DNA of 64,000 nt from Valencia hispanica (GCA_963556495.2 OY747717.1:4611501-4675500), one strand, 5' to 3'; shown: positions 22,341-33,578, numbered from the stretch's first letter. Translations and numbers: made by a program. Notes: generated by a model not told the origin, from the sequence alone.

Positions 22341-23567
22341 ACGTCAAAAGGCACCTATGAAATATTCACAATTTAATCAGTGATGTAATAATGTATTTTA
22401 AAATAGGACAATTTGTTATAAACCAGTTAGAAAAGTTACTGTCTTCGTTAGTTTTCCTGATTGGAAACAGATTTAAATAAAATAAAAATAAATGAACTAG
22501 ATACGACTAAAATGCATAGCCATTCCATTCCAGGTCAAATAAAACTTGTTTTTGGTTGCAGATTATTTCTAATCGAGTTCGATTTAAGCCAGGTTAAAAC
22601 AGATCTGTCATTTAGTGCAACTCCTTTGAGGCTGTGTTATATTTGCTGTTCTGTGACTATATGATGGAATAAAAGAGGTGTCATGGTTTATAAGTGGTTT
22701 TTGTTATTGTTTTTTTTCACCAGCTGCGCAGGAAGGGACATTGTGCGGACGTGGCTTCCCTCCATTAGGGGGGCTTGATGCTGGTGATTCATCAGGGTTC
22801 AGGAAAGACTCCAGCAGCCTGTTGATCATTGAGTAATACTTAAGACCGTCAACCAAAACAGGTTTGATCCCAATTATTTCTGGTTATCTTACAGGCGTTG
22901 GATTATTTAAGTAATTAAAGATATTCAAATGAAAGCACAGGATCTCCTTATCGTCCTTGTGTTTTAAATAATTTTGTTCACTTCCGGTTGTCTGGGCGGA
23001 GCACCTCGCTCCTGAACTACAATTTGGCTACTGATAAGAGATCTTTTAATATTTCTCCTCTCTCCAATATCAGTGGGACCGTGACGGTGCCAGGCAGGGA
23101 TATTGAGTGAGAGTTAAGAGTTTCTCCCTATTTTTCCAGCTTGGCCTGGCATCAAAGCTTATTAGACAGATAAATGAGAGGTGGAGTTGTGGCCGGCCGA
23201 GCCTCTTTCGGTTCCCCTGTGTGTGTGTCATTTATTGGTCCTCTGAATGCCGGCTCGATCAGATAGCGGCCAGCCTTTCACGTCCTCCACCATCTCTCTG
23301 CATCTGTTAACCCGTGCTGCACAGTCAGGTTGAAGCTGTGATAAACAGCTGCTTCGGTTTCACCTTATTTTAGTCCTCTTTTCTCACTCAGAGAAATCTT
23401 TTTTGTTTACAGGCCTGGGAGACAATATATCATTCTCCTGGACAAACTCTAAAATGCTTGGTTCCAGCCCCCTTTACTCTAATACCCCTGACTAAAATCT
23501 AATGCAACTGAAGAAGTTCCTTCTGCGGTTTTCTACAACCCATTTAGGGGAAAGGTAAACATGTATG
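22341..23567. other. Spacer without a recognised gene
   Basis: No domain or repeat was recognised. The 23.1-23.3 kb segment is somewhat GC-richer but has no supported exon. Confidence 0.4.
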
Positions 23568-24430
23568 GAGTGAAGCTTGTAAAGTTACACAGTGAAAAAT
23601 TAACAGCAATAATTTGGTTTATTTAGTCATAAGGAAAAAAATGGGTGTTCCTTTTACAGTCATATTTGAATCCCTGTTATTTAGTAATTTTTAAATGTCA
23701 CAGTTTTCAACTAAATATTTAGTTTACAAATCAAATATTTAGCTTCACGCTAAATATTTAGCCAGCAAGCTGACTTGCTGGTAAGCGGAAGTGGACTATC
23801 AAAATAAAAGCTGGGTCTCGCAAACCTCTATAAACTCCAGCTGCTGATGCAGTCAGTGTTGGTAAACATCGGTATTCTCATGAAAACGGCTCCTCCTACG
23901 TTTTAAGCTGAAATGTTGGACATGTGAAGAGGAAAAGAAACGAGTCTCTCCAGCAGTTTATATAGAGGTTTGCAAGACCCACCTTTTATTTTGGTAGTCC
24001 ACTTCTGCTCATCTGCAAGTAAATTTGCATATTAGCTAAATATTTAGCGCTGAGCTAAATGTTTAGTTCGAAGCTAAATATTAAAGCTCGCCAGTTTAGC
24101 TTGCTAGCTAAATTTTCATCTTCAAACTAAATATTTAGTTTTCTAACTAAGTATTTATTTCAAAGTTAAAGATTTAATTTGTAGAGCTAAATATTTAATT
24201 TGTAAACTAAATATTTTCCCTGTTATTTAAACATTTAGTTTTAAGCCAAACATTTAATTTGTAGACAAAATATTTAGCTTGCTTGCTTAACTGTGACATT
24301 TATAAATGAGAAAAAACCATGGATGGAAATGACTTTTAGAAATCATTCCCTATTTTTTCTCTGACAGATTACATACCCCAAAAAATTATTGCTGTTAACT
24401 TTTGACTGTGTAACTTTGCAAACGGCACCT
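23568..24430. mobile_element. Fold-back element copy A (complete)
   Basis: The whole ~860-bp copy is one long imperfect palindrome. The left terminus, TTGTAAAGTTACACAGTGAA with TTAACAGCAATAATTTGG, is matched by the inverted right terminus TTGCTGTTAACTTTTGACTG and GTAACTTTGCAAACGGCACC. Next come arrays of CTAAATATTTAG-type palindromes (about 23705-23770 and 24030-24290). The inner arm AAAATAAAAGCTGGGTCT (near 23800) is matched inverted by ACCTTTTATTTTGGTAG (near 23980). A ~115-bp loop lies at about 23842-23956. The loop is in the opposite orientation to copies C, D and E. No coding capacity is visible. Confidence 0.85.
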
Positions 24431-24444
24431 CCAACTAATGCCTT

Positions 24445-24790
24445 AACAAACCTTCTTCACAGTGAAGCATGGTGGTGGCAGCATCATGCTATGGGGAGGA
24501 TTTTCTTCAATGGGGACAGGGAGCTGGATGGAGCTAACTCCAGAAAGACAACCTCTTAAAGGCTGCAGAAGACTTCGACTGGTCAAAGCTCAGAGCTAAA
24601 TTCAGTTAAAAATCTGCTCTGGATTTAATCTGGCGGACGTTGAACCATTTTCTACAGATAAAAAGGACAAAAATCTCATTTTCTTGATACAAAAGATGTA
24701 AAGACCCTGGAGAAAGGTGGTTCTCCAAAGTATGTGCTGGAAGGTGTGGCTGAATACAAATGTAAGCCAAACTTTTCAAACATGAATACA
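24445..24790 (+). mobile_element. Tc1/mariner-like transposase relic
   Basis: The segment reads VKHGGGSIMLWGGFSSMGTG, the hallmark block of Tc1-like DDE transposases, then ELDGANS. An internal deletion joins it to the 3' end, AGAAAGGTGGTTCTCCAAAG and GGCTGAATACAAATG. The DDE region beyond this block is missing, so it is inactive. Confidence 0.75.
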
Positions 24791-25542
24791 TTTCCATGAC
24801 ACTGAATGTGATCTGCATTTAAATTTTCTTTTTCCTAAGGTACGTCTGTGGACGATTCCCTGCAACATTCCCAGCATAGACTCCAGCCTGTGCTTTTCCT
24901 GCCTCGTCTCGCTGCTTGGTTGCACTCTGCTGACGAATGTGCAAGTGTTGTCAGACTCCAACTGAGTCCATCAAAAAAAAAAAAGATATCCTTGACCAGT
25001 TTCCTGTAACCATGGCGATGGGAAGTGCTCTCCAATCACGTTTCTTGCATTGTGTGTTAGGGAAGTGTCCCGTTTCCTGCTGTTCTCACCGGCTTCCTCT
25101 CCGTCGGTGCGCGCTCACGGCTCGGCGTCGGGTCCCAGAAAGCTGCAGAGACATTTGTACCGCAGGCTTTTACTGCACTGAGTTGTTTTTCTCATGAATT
25201 TACCCAACACTGCCGTCACGTATGATTTACGTAAGTTTGACATTTCTCGTAAAATCTTGAGACAAACTTTGAGGAGTGGCGACAACAATGCAAATATTTG
25301 TACCTCCTGTGTGCCGCATGCATTTTAGTGAAATATTTTCATGTTTCTCTGGGCTTGACGGGTTTAACTTAACACTTCAATCGGCTAACTTATTAAAAAA
25401 CTGTCAGTACTCATTTAAACTTTTATAATTCATGATTTTAGGCCTTCAATGATTTTCTGTGTTGTTCCTTTTCAGGGTGGAATGATTATACAACATATAA
25501 CTGCATTGATAAGAAAAATAATCAGGAATTAGGCGAACAATT
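24791..25542. other. Spacer without a recognised gene
   Basis: Short frames only, with no supported exon. Confidence 0.4.
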
Positions 25543-28380
25543 CAATTCAGTTTATTTATATAGCTTCGATTCACAACAGATGTCATCTCAAGGCACTTTA
25601 CAAGAAAAGTCATTTCAATGCAATCACACAAACATTCCAATTAGTTTAAAGTTTTTGTTAGTTTTCTATGTAAGGAATCCCAGCAGATTGCATCAAGTCA
25701 TTGACTTGCAACAAACCCTCATACTGAGCAAGCATGTAGCGACGGTGGAGAGGAAAAACTCCCCTTTAACAGAAGGAAACCTGCAGCAGAACAAGAACCA
25801 GAACCAGGCTCAGTAGGAGCGGCCATCTGCCGCGACCGTCTGGGGGTTTGAGAAGACAGAGCAGAGACACAAAATGAATAGAAGATCTGATATAAGAGAA
25901 CTTTCTATGTTACAGAAAGTAAAAAGTTGATAACAGGACACAGTGGATGTTCAGTTACTGGGAGGATCATCCCAGTCGATGCCCCCCGTCCAACAGGGCA
26001 TTGCAGCCAAGCAGGATACCAGAACAGGTATATCTTTAAAACAAAGTTAACAGTCGAAATAACAGCAAATAATACAACTGGAGAGTAGTAGGAGAGAAAA
26101 GTAGCAGAGTGAAGAGAAGTGGTCAGTCTGTCCTCCAGCAGTCTAAGCCTATAGCAGCATAACTACAGATATAGCTCAGGATGACCTTAGCCACTCTAAC
26201 TATAAGCTTTATCAAAAAGGAAAGTTTTAAGCCTGGCCTTAAAAGTAAACAGAGTGTCTGCCTCACGGACTAAAGCTGGGAGCTGGTTCCACAGGAGAGG
26301 AGCCTGATAACTAAAAGATCTGCCTCCCATTCTACTTTTAGAAATCCTAGGAACTACAAGTAAACCTGCAGTCTGAGAGTGAAGTGCTCTGTTAGGAACA
26401 TAAGGAACAATTAGATCCCTGATGTATGATGGAGCTGATTATTATGGGCTTTATATGGAAGAAGGAGGATCTTCAATTCTATTCTGGATTTAACAGGGAG
26501 CCAATGAAGGGAAGCTAAAACAGGAGAAATGTGATCTCTCTTTTTAATATTCATCAGAACTCTTGATGCCGCATTTTGGATCAACTGAAGGCTTTTAATA
26601 ACATTTTGTGGACTTGCTGATAGTAAAGCGTTACAGTAGTCCAGCCTTGAGGTAACAAATGCATGGACTAGTTTCTCAGCATCACTCCTGGACAGGTTGT
26701 TTCTAATTTTTGCAATATTCCGGAGGTGAAAGAAGGAAATCCTAGAAACCTGTTTAATATGGGATTTAAATGTCAAGTCTTGGTCAAAAATAACGCCGAG
26801 GTTCTTTACGTTATTACTGGGGGCCAATTTAATGCCATCCAGATGAAGTGATTGACTAATCAGTTTCTGTTTAAGAACTTCTGGTCCAAAGACAGCAACT
26901 TCTGTTTTGTCAGAATTTAAAAGCAAAATGTTTAGATTCATCCATGTTTTTATGTCTTTCAGACATGCCTGTAATCTACCTAACTGACTGGGTTCATCAG
27001 GATTTATGGATAAATATAGTTCTGTATCATCGGCATAGCTGTGGAAATGTATCCCATGCCGTCTAATGATTCTACCAATTGGAAGCATATATATGGTGAA
27101 AAGAATTGGTCCAAGCACAGAACCCTGTGGAACTCCACAGGTAACCCTTGAGAGTGAAGAAGATTGATCATTTAGATGAACAAACTGGAATCTATCAGAC
27201 AGATATGATTTAAACCAGCCTAGTGCTGTTCCTTTGGTCCCTGTAACATGTTCAAGCCTTTCTAAGAGAATATTATGATCGACTGTGTCAAAAGCAGCAC
27301 TGAGATCTAACAAAACCAGAACAGACACAAGTCCATTATCTGAGGCCATGAGAATATCATTAGTAACCTTCACCAGTGATTGGGTCCAACATACAAGTTG
27401 AAAGTTTAGATGAGGCTAATATTTTTGATAATTCCGAAAGCTCGGCTGAATCAAAACAGCCTAAGCACAAATGAGGTTCTACAGTTCTTTCCGATGCTGC
27501 CTCATTTACTGAGGAAGAAGTAATCATGTTTGGGAGGATACCAATGATTTTATTTTTAATAGAATTAATTTTATTCATGAAGAATCCCATAAAGTCATCA
27601 CTACTAAAGAGCTGGGGGAATAGTTGACTCAACAGAGCTATGACTTTGTGTAAGTTTAGCAACTGTACTAAAAAGAAACCTAGGATTGTTCTTATTCGCC
27701 TCTATTAATGATGAAAAATATGCTGTTCTAGCTTGTCGAAGGGTCTTTTTATACAGCAGTAGACAGTTTTTTCAGGTTAAATAGGAATCCTCTAGGTGTG
27801 TAGAGCGCCATTTTCTCTCCAACTTCCTAGTATTCTGCTTTAAAGTACGCAACTCTGCGTTAAACCAGGGAGTCAACCTTCTATCGCTAATTACTTTTCT
27901 TTCTTTACTTTCTGATAAACCCTCGGCCTAATTTGAAGCCTGTTTCTAGAAAAATGCTTACCCTTTAAAAATTAGTATGTGCCAAACGCAATGAGGACGT
28001 AATGCTATGAACCAGACAATTTCTGAAGGGTTAGAGATAGAATTGCTCCCATCCACTGTGTTACTCTGAGATACTGAGGAAAGTAAGAATGGAACAGATT
28101 ATTTAAAAATTGTTAAAGCATTGTCTGATAAAGTTCTACGATATTCAAATTTTCTTTTAGGTTTAAGATGGCCAGTTAAAGTCAATTCAAAAGTTATCAT
28201 AAAATGATCAGACAGAACCGGGTTATGAGCTTGAATTTATTGTGGACTTTCTCTAATTTAAAGAGTCACAATTATACAGTTAAGCCACAATCATTTATAT
28301 CCCCTCCAGATTTAGATTTACAGTTATTTTCATTCAACCAAGAAGTTTGTTTCTGAAAGGATATCAGACAGAGGCCTTTA
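25543..28380 (-). mobile_element. LINE copy with a 320-codon open RT frame
   Basis: On the minus strand, remnants of the endonuclease C-terminus occur near 28150-28250 (NPVLSDHFMITFELTLTGH). A connector follows near 27850 (RLTPWFNAELRTLKQNTRK) and 27650 ([19 protein letters not shown], then a stop). At about 27370 an internal deletion joins STCMLDPITG to VKVTNDILMASDNG. The RT frame at 26411-27373 is open for 320 codons with LLDLSAAFDTVDHNILLE, TCGVPQGSVLGPILF and the catalytic YADDTELYLS. Its end runs into a ~0.87-kb 3' UTR (25543-26410). It is an L2/CR1-like fish LINE by motif. The stop and deletion upstream make it non-autonomous. Confidence 0.85.
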
Positions 28381-28594
28381 TATAACATAAAACAATATAG
28401 AACAAGTTTCAATTTGATTTGAAAAAAATGATCTTTTTTTTTATTTCATTGGAAAAAAAGCAATGCTAAAAGTTTTAAGATTTTAAGGCCTCTGTGCCAT
28501 CACCCTAATGCTTAGCTCCATCCACAGAGTCAAATCTGAGCCACACCAAAGCATTCAAATTACTTTCAGTCAGAAAAATCATGTTAGTTCACTT
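28381..28594. other. Spacer between two LINE copies
   Basis: No feature was recognised. Confidence 0.4.
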
Positions 28595-28838
28595 CAATTC
28601 AGTTTATTTATATAGTGCCAGTTCACAACAAGTCATCTCAAGGCACTTTACAAGAAAAGTCATTTCAATTTAATTGTACATGCATTCCAGTTAATCCCTC
28701 ACTTCATTATTCCAAACAGTTCAAAAGTTGTTCATCAAACGAAATTTAGCAGATTGCATCAAGTCATTGACTTGCAACAATCCCTCAAACTGAGCAAGCA
28801 CGTAGCGACAGTGGAGAAGAAAAACTCCCCTTTAACAT
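28595..28838 (-). mobile_element. LINE 3' UTR fragment, outer half
   Basis: This is the same 3' UTR as at 21285 and 25543: CAATTCAGTTTATTTATATA, then AGGCACTTTACAAGAAAAGT, up to AAAACTCCCCTTTAACA. It is broken by the insertion at 28839-29857 and resumes at 29858. Confidence 0.8.
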
Positions 28839-29857
28839 TAGCCGTTTTCAGATAGAAGTTCAATTCCATCTGGTCTTTAACCGGAGTTGTGTTTTCAAAC
28901 ACCACTTTTTTCCGGGAACATTGCCTTTCGGCTGCTTTCACACAGCAAGAAATGTACCGGAGGATCCTGATGAATGTTTTCTATTTTTGCCGGACGCCGG
29001 AGCAAGTCCGCAGTCAATCTACACAAATCACTAAGCAACAACAGGATATAGAACAACCACATTTCCGGGTGTTTTTCAAAATAAATCAATAAAGACAGAC
29101 TAGACATTTTTTGTATGCATAGCTACGTTAATATAAACCCGCATATATTTAAACATATGTTGTCCAAAATATCTTGACACAGAATAACAGAGAATAACAG
29201 TTACTTTCTGTTCGTCTTCCGCAGAATGAAGAATTTTCTTCTGACTTTCGCATTTATTACTGGCTTTTATCGAGAGATCTCGCAATTCCCATGCATGCTT
29301 CTTTGAGCACCTCTGGGCTGCGGACCAGAGAGGATCTAGAGCGCATTTCGGAGAAATTGCAAATGGCTGCCGAGTGCGTGGCGGACCGGAGCGGAGCGCA
29401 TGCAGTGGAAATTGGGGGTTAGTGTGGCGGGCGTACATCTCATTTCCCCAAACAAAGGGATTATTGCCAAGATGGTCGACGAAACAGCAGATCTACTCGC
29501 AGTGCTCGTCTTTGTGATGTGTGCAATTTTGCGCGTATAGAAACGCTTAAGAGATATTGATGAAGCTGAAAAGAAAATAGTGACATTTATGCGTCATCAA
29601 TGTGTGCATTCACAGCGTTCCCTGCCCCCATCCACTTTTCCCCACCACCCCACACCCCTCCATCTTATCCGGAACATTACCTGATAATCTGAATGCAAAC
29701 ACCATAATGCGAAGAGTCCGCTCTTGTTACCAGGTCTTCATCCGTAAAATTGCCGGTAAAGGGTATCCGGACAAAGTCTGGAAGATTGCTTTCAGACTCA
29801 AAAGCAAAACAGACGAAGTCCGGAAAATTACCGTTTTTCATAGCCTGTTTGAAAGGG
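28839..29857. mobile_element. DNA-transposon-like insertion inside a LINE UTR
   Basis: The insertion begins TTAGCCGTTTTCAGATAG. Its right end, read inverted, is CTAGCCCCTTTCAAACAG, imperfect inverted termini. The interior is rich in CCGGA words (TTACCGGTAAAG-type and GGGTATCCGGACAAAGTC). No transposase is visible. The LINE sequence on either side joins to the intact form seen at 21.5 kb. A target-site duplication is not clear. Confidence 0.55.
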
Positions 29858-30040
29858 GCTAGAAAGAAACCTCCAGCAGAACCAGAACTTGGCTCAGTAC
29901 AAGCGGCCATCTGGCACAACTGACTGAGGGTTCAAGAAAAAAAAGAGAAGAGACACAAAAAAGAAACAAAAGGAACTGATCCGGGAGTACTTGCTATATT
30001 AAAGAAAGTAAAAACTTGATAACAGGACAGGGAGAACGTT
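29858..30040 (-). mobile_element. LINE 3' UTR fragment, inner half
   Basis: It resumes with GAAAGAAACCTCCAGCAGAA and AAGCGGCCATCTGGC and ends near ACGTTCAG. Confidence 0.75.
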
Positions 30041-30290
30041 CAGTGTTGTAGTACTCGAGATTGGTCTTGGTCTCGAGACCATTTATTTAGGTTCTTGGTC
30101 TTTACTTGGGTCTTCTTTACTTGGTATCGAGGGCATTTTTACTCTGTCTTGTACGGGGCGGACTTTTGAACAAGACCGGTCAAGATCATTGCTGATGGGC
30201 TTTTTGTCCATCCCTTACTGAAAGGAGTGAAAGAGGACACTCTAAAAAACAGCTAATAACTTAAAATCATTGGTAGTGTAACGATTTCCC
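30041..30290. mobile_element. MITE-like fragment with GTCTCGAG words
   Basis: GTTGTAGTACTCGAGATTGG followed by TTGGTCTCGAGACC resembles one end of a common fish MITE. The opposite end was not found. Confidence 0.4.
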
Positions 30291-30909
30291 CCAGATGCAG
30301 CTGCCAGCGGCGCCGATTTACAGTTCTGCCAGCGGGTGCTCCTGCTCCTATCTAATTAGAAAAATACGTACTCGCCCATAACCATTATCCATGGTTATTT
30401 CCATATCAACTCGGCCCGAGACCCGCACACTGACAACACAGTAATTGTCATGGTCCTCCTGCTGTGTGTCGGTTTGTGTCAAAGAGTGAAACATCTTCTT
30501 TTATAGAACTAGGTTCACACTGCAGGCAAACGTGCATCAGATCTGACTTTCTTTGCCAATATCAGATTTTTCTTTAGACAGCACCATTCAAATTTATTTT
30601 TAAACCCTAAACCCAGGTCATTTTCATATGTGTGAATAATTCAGATACGTAGTTGTTCATTTTAAAAGCAACTGCAGTCTGTACGGTCATGTCGCATTTC
30701 ATCCGGCTTGTGCAGCCGCAGACAGACTCTGCAGAACTTTATCCTCCTTCTTTCTTTTCACTTTTTATTTCTTGTTCGTAATTTTGTCAGCTCAACATGC
30801 AGAATAGATTCACAACTGATATATTCAGTCGTTGGCGTTGCATTTTCTGACCTAATATCCAGAGACCTGCAGAGCTAAACTGAATACTGAACTTTTTATT
30901 TTTTCACAG
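30291..30909. other. Region upstream of the membrane-protein gene, with a MITE fragment
   Basis: At 30510-30760 TTCACACTGCAGGCAAACGT and CAGATCTGACTTTCTTTGCC look like part of a dispersed repeat. The last bases, TATTTTTTCACAG, form a good splice acceptor at 30909, so this is probably intron of the gene that follows. Confidence 0.45.
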
Positions 30910-30960
30910 AACCTCTGAACACTTCCTTGGGCATATTGTTGCTCAGATCTCTAAGAACTG

Positions 30961-30996
30961 ATGGAGTTCAAGACAAACATCACTTCCCCTCTGTGA
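30961..30996 (+). promoter_or_regulatory. Upstream short ORF in the predicted 5' UTR
   Basis: ATGGAGTTCAAGACAAACAT begins an 11-codon frame ending in TGA at 30996, 15 bp before the chosen start at 31012. If transcribed, it could dampen translation of the main frame. Confidence 0.4.
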
Positions 30997-31011
30997 TCCC
31001 ACCTTGCAGCA

Positions 31012-31328
31012 ATGCATCTAACCCACCTGCTCACCAGCAGCTCCGCTCCCCAAATTTCACCTGAAGCTGACGTCACCCTTCTCAGGAACATACACAGACT
31101 TCTTCTGGGCACAGTTCAGCCCGGTCAGGTCGGGGCCATTGTTGGTTCTAACAGGGGGATGGAGAAGACTTTAGAACCGCAGACGCCGGCTCCAAAGAAC
31201 TGCAGCTCACCTGGAGCTACTGGGAAGTCCTGTTGGAGCTTGGATCTGAGGGTGGCCATGCTGCTGGTGACTCTAGCTGGAGCTGTTATCCTGCTGTTGC
31301 TCTACAAACTCTTACAGCTGAGGCACAG
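31012..31328 (+). CDS. Single-pass membrane protein, first coding exon
   Basis: This exon encodes 105 residues plus two bases of the next codon. An acceptor, TTTTTTCACAG, lies at 30909 and a canonical donor, CACAG/GTGAGT, follows base 31328. The start is the first ATG after an in-frame TGA at 30994-30996. The N-terminal part is short and polar with GMEKTLEPQTPAPKNCSSPG. A strong hydrophobic segment at residues ~81-101 (VAMLLVTLAGAVILLLLYKL) is followed by the basic LQLRHR, suggesting a type III or type I single-pass topology with a cytoplasmic C-terminus. No signal peptide is evident. I do not recognise the family. Joined to 32841-33261 it gives about 245 residues. Confidence 0.7.
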
Positions 31329-31399
31329 GTGAGTTCATGATCTGTAGAGAATCCCAGGGTTAAAACACATCTTCCGTTAAAAAAATTCAGACGTATATT

Positions 31400-31565
31400 T
31401 TGAGGGAAAATCGAGCAGGAGATTGATAAATGGATTGGTGCTGCGTCTGCAGTGATGCGGGCGCTGTACCAGTATGTCATGGTAAAGACAGTTTCCCATT
31501 AGATCTATGTTCCTACCCCCATCTATGGTTACTAGGCTCTGGGTAGTGACTGAAAGAACAAGAGA
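31400..31565 (+). mobile_element. LINE fragment in the intron
   Basis: The plus strand reads EIDKWIGAASAVMRALYQYV then VPTPIYGY, the block just upstream of the RTRSWIQAAEMSF region in the 2-kb copy. It is a short, dead fragment. Confidence 0.7.
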
Positions 31566-31650
31566 TTACTATTGGCTTGTACTGCTAACTGTAGCTAGCC
31601 TGGCTCTTGAGCACAGTTAGCAAACTTAACATAACTTCTTTTCCAGAAGT

Positions 31651-31930
31651 GGGGCGACCATGACTTAGGAGGTAGGAGCTCGTCCTGTAACCCGAGAATT
31701 GCATGTTCGAAACCCCGCTCTGTCGGTGTTAGGCATTGTGTCCTTGGGCAAGACATTTCACCCTTTTGCCTACTGGTGGTGGTTAGAGGGCCCGGTGGCA
31801 CCATTGTTCGGCAGCCTCGCTTCTGTCAGTGTGCCCCAGGGCAGATGTGGCTGCAATGTAGCTTACCATCACCAGTGTATGAATGTGTGTGTGAATGACT
31901 GGATGTAGTGTGAATTGCATTGGAATCACG
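31651..31930 (+). mobile_element. tRNA-derived SINE
   Basis: The head resembles a tRNA gene, with an A-box-like TGACTTAGGAGGTAGGAG and a B-box-like ATGTTCGAAACC. The body contains GTGTCCTTGGGCAAGACATT, TGGTGGTGGTTAGAGGGCCC and TGTGCCCCAGGGCAG, familiar from fish SINEs. It lies in the sense orientation of the host gene. Confidence 0.75.
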
Positions 31931-32329
31931 AGTTTTATTGAAATTGATCAAAATTTGCAAGCTGGACAGCAACTGCATCTTGTAGTCAGACTCTGAAGGA
32001 GATAGATCGGTAAAATAAACAGGATGTTGAGATTTACCCAGCAGAGATGGTTTTCCTGGAAGTCCTCCACGGAGACTCAGACCTAGATTATCTTGAATCC
32101 TCTGAGATGTAACTGTAGAGGCAAAGAAAGTCTCCGTTTACCGGGTATTGTTGCACCCGCTGGGACCATATGGAGGTGAACACTATGCGCAGGAAAACAG
32201 GGAAGATGGCGTCAGACTTCGGCAGCAGGGTATGCTAGTTCACATGCGCCAATGCAATGAACATATTTCACCATGGGGAAGTGAGTGGTGAATCAGTTTG
32301 TAGACAAAAGCCTAGTGGTCGAGTAAAAA

Positions 32330-32660
32330 GTCCAGGTCAGCAACAATGAGTGTTGAGGGGGCAGAGAAAATCGTGAATCCGTGAGGCAACAAACAGGGTC
32401 TAGGTTAATGAGGCAGGGTTCAATCATAATCACAAACAGACGAGGGGCAAGGAAAGACGATGGTTAGGAGGTAGACAACAGGTCAGGTACACGATCACAA
32501 ACTCAGACATGGAAAGCTTAAAGGGTGTAACAATGGATGACAACAGATGGTCTTGCATTAAGTGAGTACAGGGCAGGAGTTAATAAAGGCAGTGAAAAAC
32601 AGGTGAAAGCAATCAGAAATCAATAGGGGCGGAAGGAGACTAGGCAAGAACAGGGAAAAA
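32330..32660. mobile_element. Possible unclassified interspersed repeat in the intron
   Basis: GAGGCAACAAACAGGGTCTA through AGGCAAGAACAGGG has the composition of a dispersed repeat seen also near 11.6 and 56.2 kb. Boundaries are not defined. Confidence 0.3.
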
Positions 32661-32840
32661 ACACTTTAAACCTAGTTTCAGTTTTCGTTTGGTTTGGTTA
32701 ATCATTGATTGTGTCTCAGTTTTAATTGTCATCCAACTTTTCCACTGCAATTCCAGTCAAAAATCAGCTGGTATTTTATCTATTGAGTCATAGAAAACAA
32801 AAAACATGCCCTAACCTATTCGTATGGTCCTGCTTTCCAG

Positions 32841-33261
32841 GCTCAGACTGGCGAGGGCGAGACATGCCTTGGAGTACAACAGCTTCTACCACAGCGCCAC
32901 CTACAGACTGAAACAACCCACCGCTTGTCAGGAAATACCGACCAAAAATGGGACAATCCCTGAAGATACGACATCGATCCAAACCATAACTGCGATGGCT
33001 TCCGCTATGATCAGCCCACCCGCGTCCCCTCCACCTACACTTCCACCACCACCTATGCAACGCTCGCCTACTCTCCCTCCGACTCCTCGCGTCCTGTCGC
33101 TCCCTCTTCCGCTGCCTCTGATCCACACCACTCCGCCCAGCCCTCACCTGTCTTGGGGAGCCTGCTCGGATGGAGATGTTTATTCTCGGATTGGTGCTTT
33201 CAGGCCCTCCAGGCTCTCCAGCCAGTCCACGGTCATCCTGTTCGAACACTCTGCACTATGA
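32841..33261 (+). CDS. Single-pass membrane protein, last coding exon
   Basis: The exon follows the acceptor CTGCTTTCCAG and contributes one base to a split arginine codon, then 139 residues and TGA at 33261. It continues the basic juxtamembrane stretch as LRLARARHALEYNSFYHSAT, which has a plausible Tyr-containing cytoplasmic motif. A proline-rich segment follows (PPASPPPTLPPPPMQRSPTL, then PLPLPLIHTTPPSPHLSWG). It ends DVYSRIGAFRPS and STVILFEHSAL. The frame is clean and phase-matched with the first exon, which argues for a real gene. No canonical AATAAA lies before the hAT copy at 33579; one occurs at 34234-34239. Confidence 0.75.
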
Positions 33262-33570
33262 ACTATGAACATAACATGACCGTTGATTCAAATGATGACC
33301 AAATATGCTGACTTGGAGAGAAATTTTATCCTCCCTTCAACATAATGTCTGGTCATCTACAGATGTTTGCACTTGTTTGCCTCAAATTTGTGCATTGCTC
33401 ATATTTACAGAAGTTAATAACTTTGTAAAGCTAAAATATCGTCTCTAGCTTCTTTAAAGACAGATTTTTGATTGTTTCTACAGTGATTATATCTACTGTG
33501 CTGTAGAAAAGTATTTACCCCGTAATTAAACTTCTTATCTGTTTGTTTTTTGTTTCAGATGAAGAAACAA
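33262..33570. other. Probable 3' UTR of the membrane-protein gene
   Basis: No frame, repeat or canonical poly(A) signal is seen before the hAT insertion. Confidence 0.4.
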
Positions 33571-33578
33571 ATTTTAAC

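Larger units (their letters stand above)
31329..32840 (+). other. Intron of the membrane-protein gene
   Basis: This 1512-bp interval starts GTGAGT and ends TGCTTTCCAG. It contains a LINE fragment, a tRNA-derived SINE and a possible unclassified repeat, all recognisable as mobile DNA. The phase is 2, so AG and G combine into an arginine codon. Confidence 0.65.

Noticed and set aside
31651..31720. Functional tRNA gene
   Set aside because: A- and B-box-like sequences are present but the tRNA fold is not complete and SINE body follows directly, so it is a tRNA-derived SINE head.
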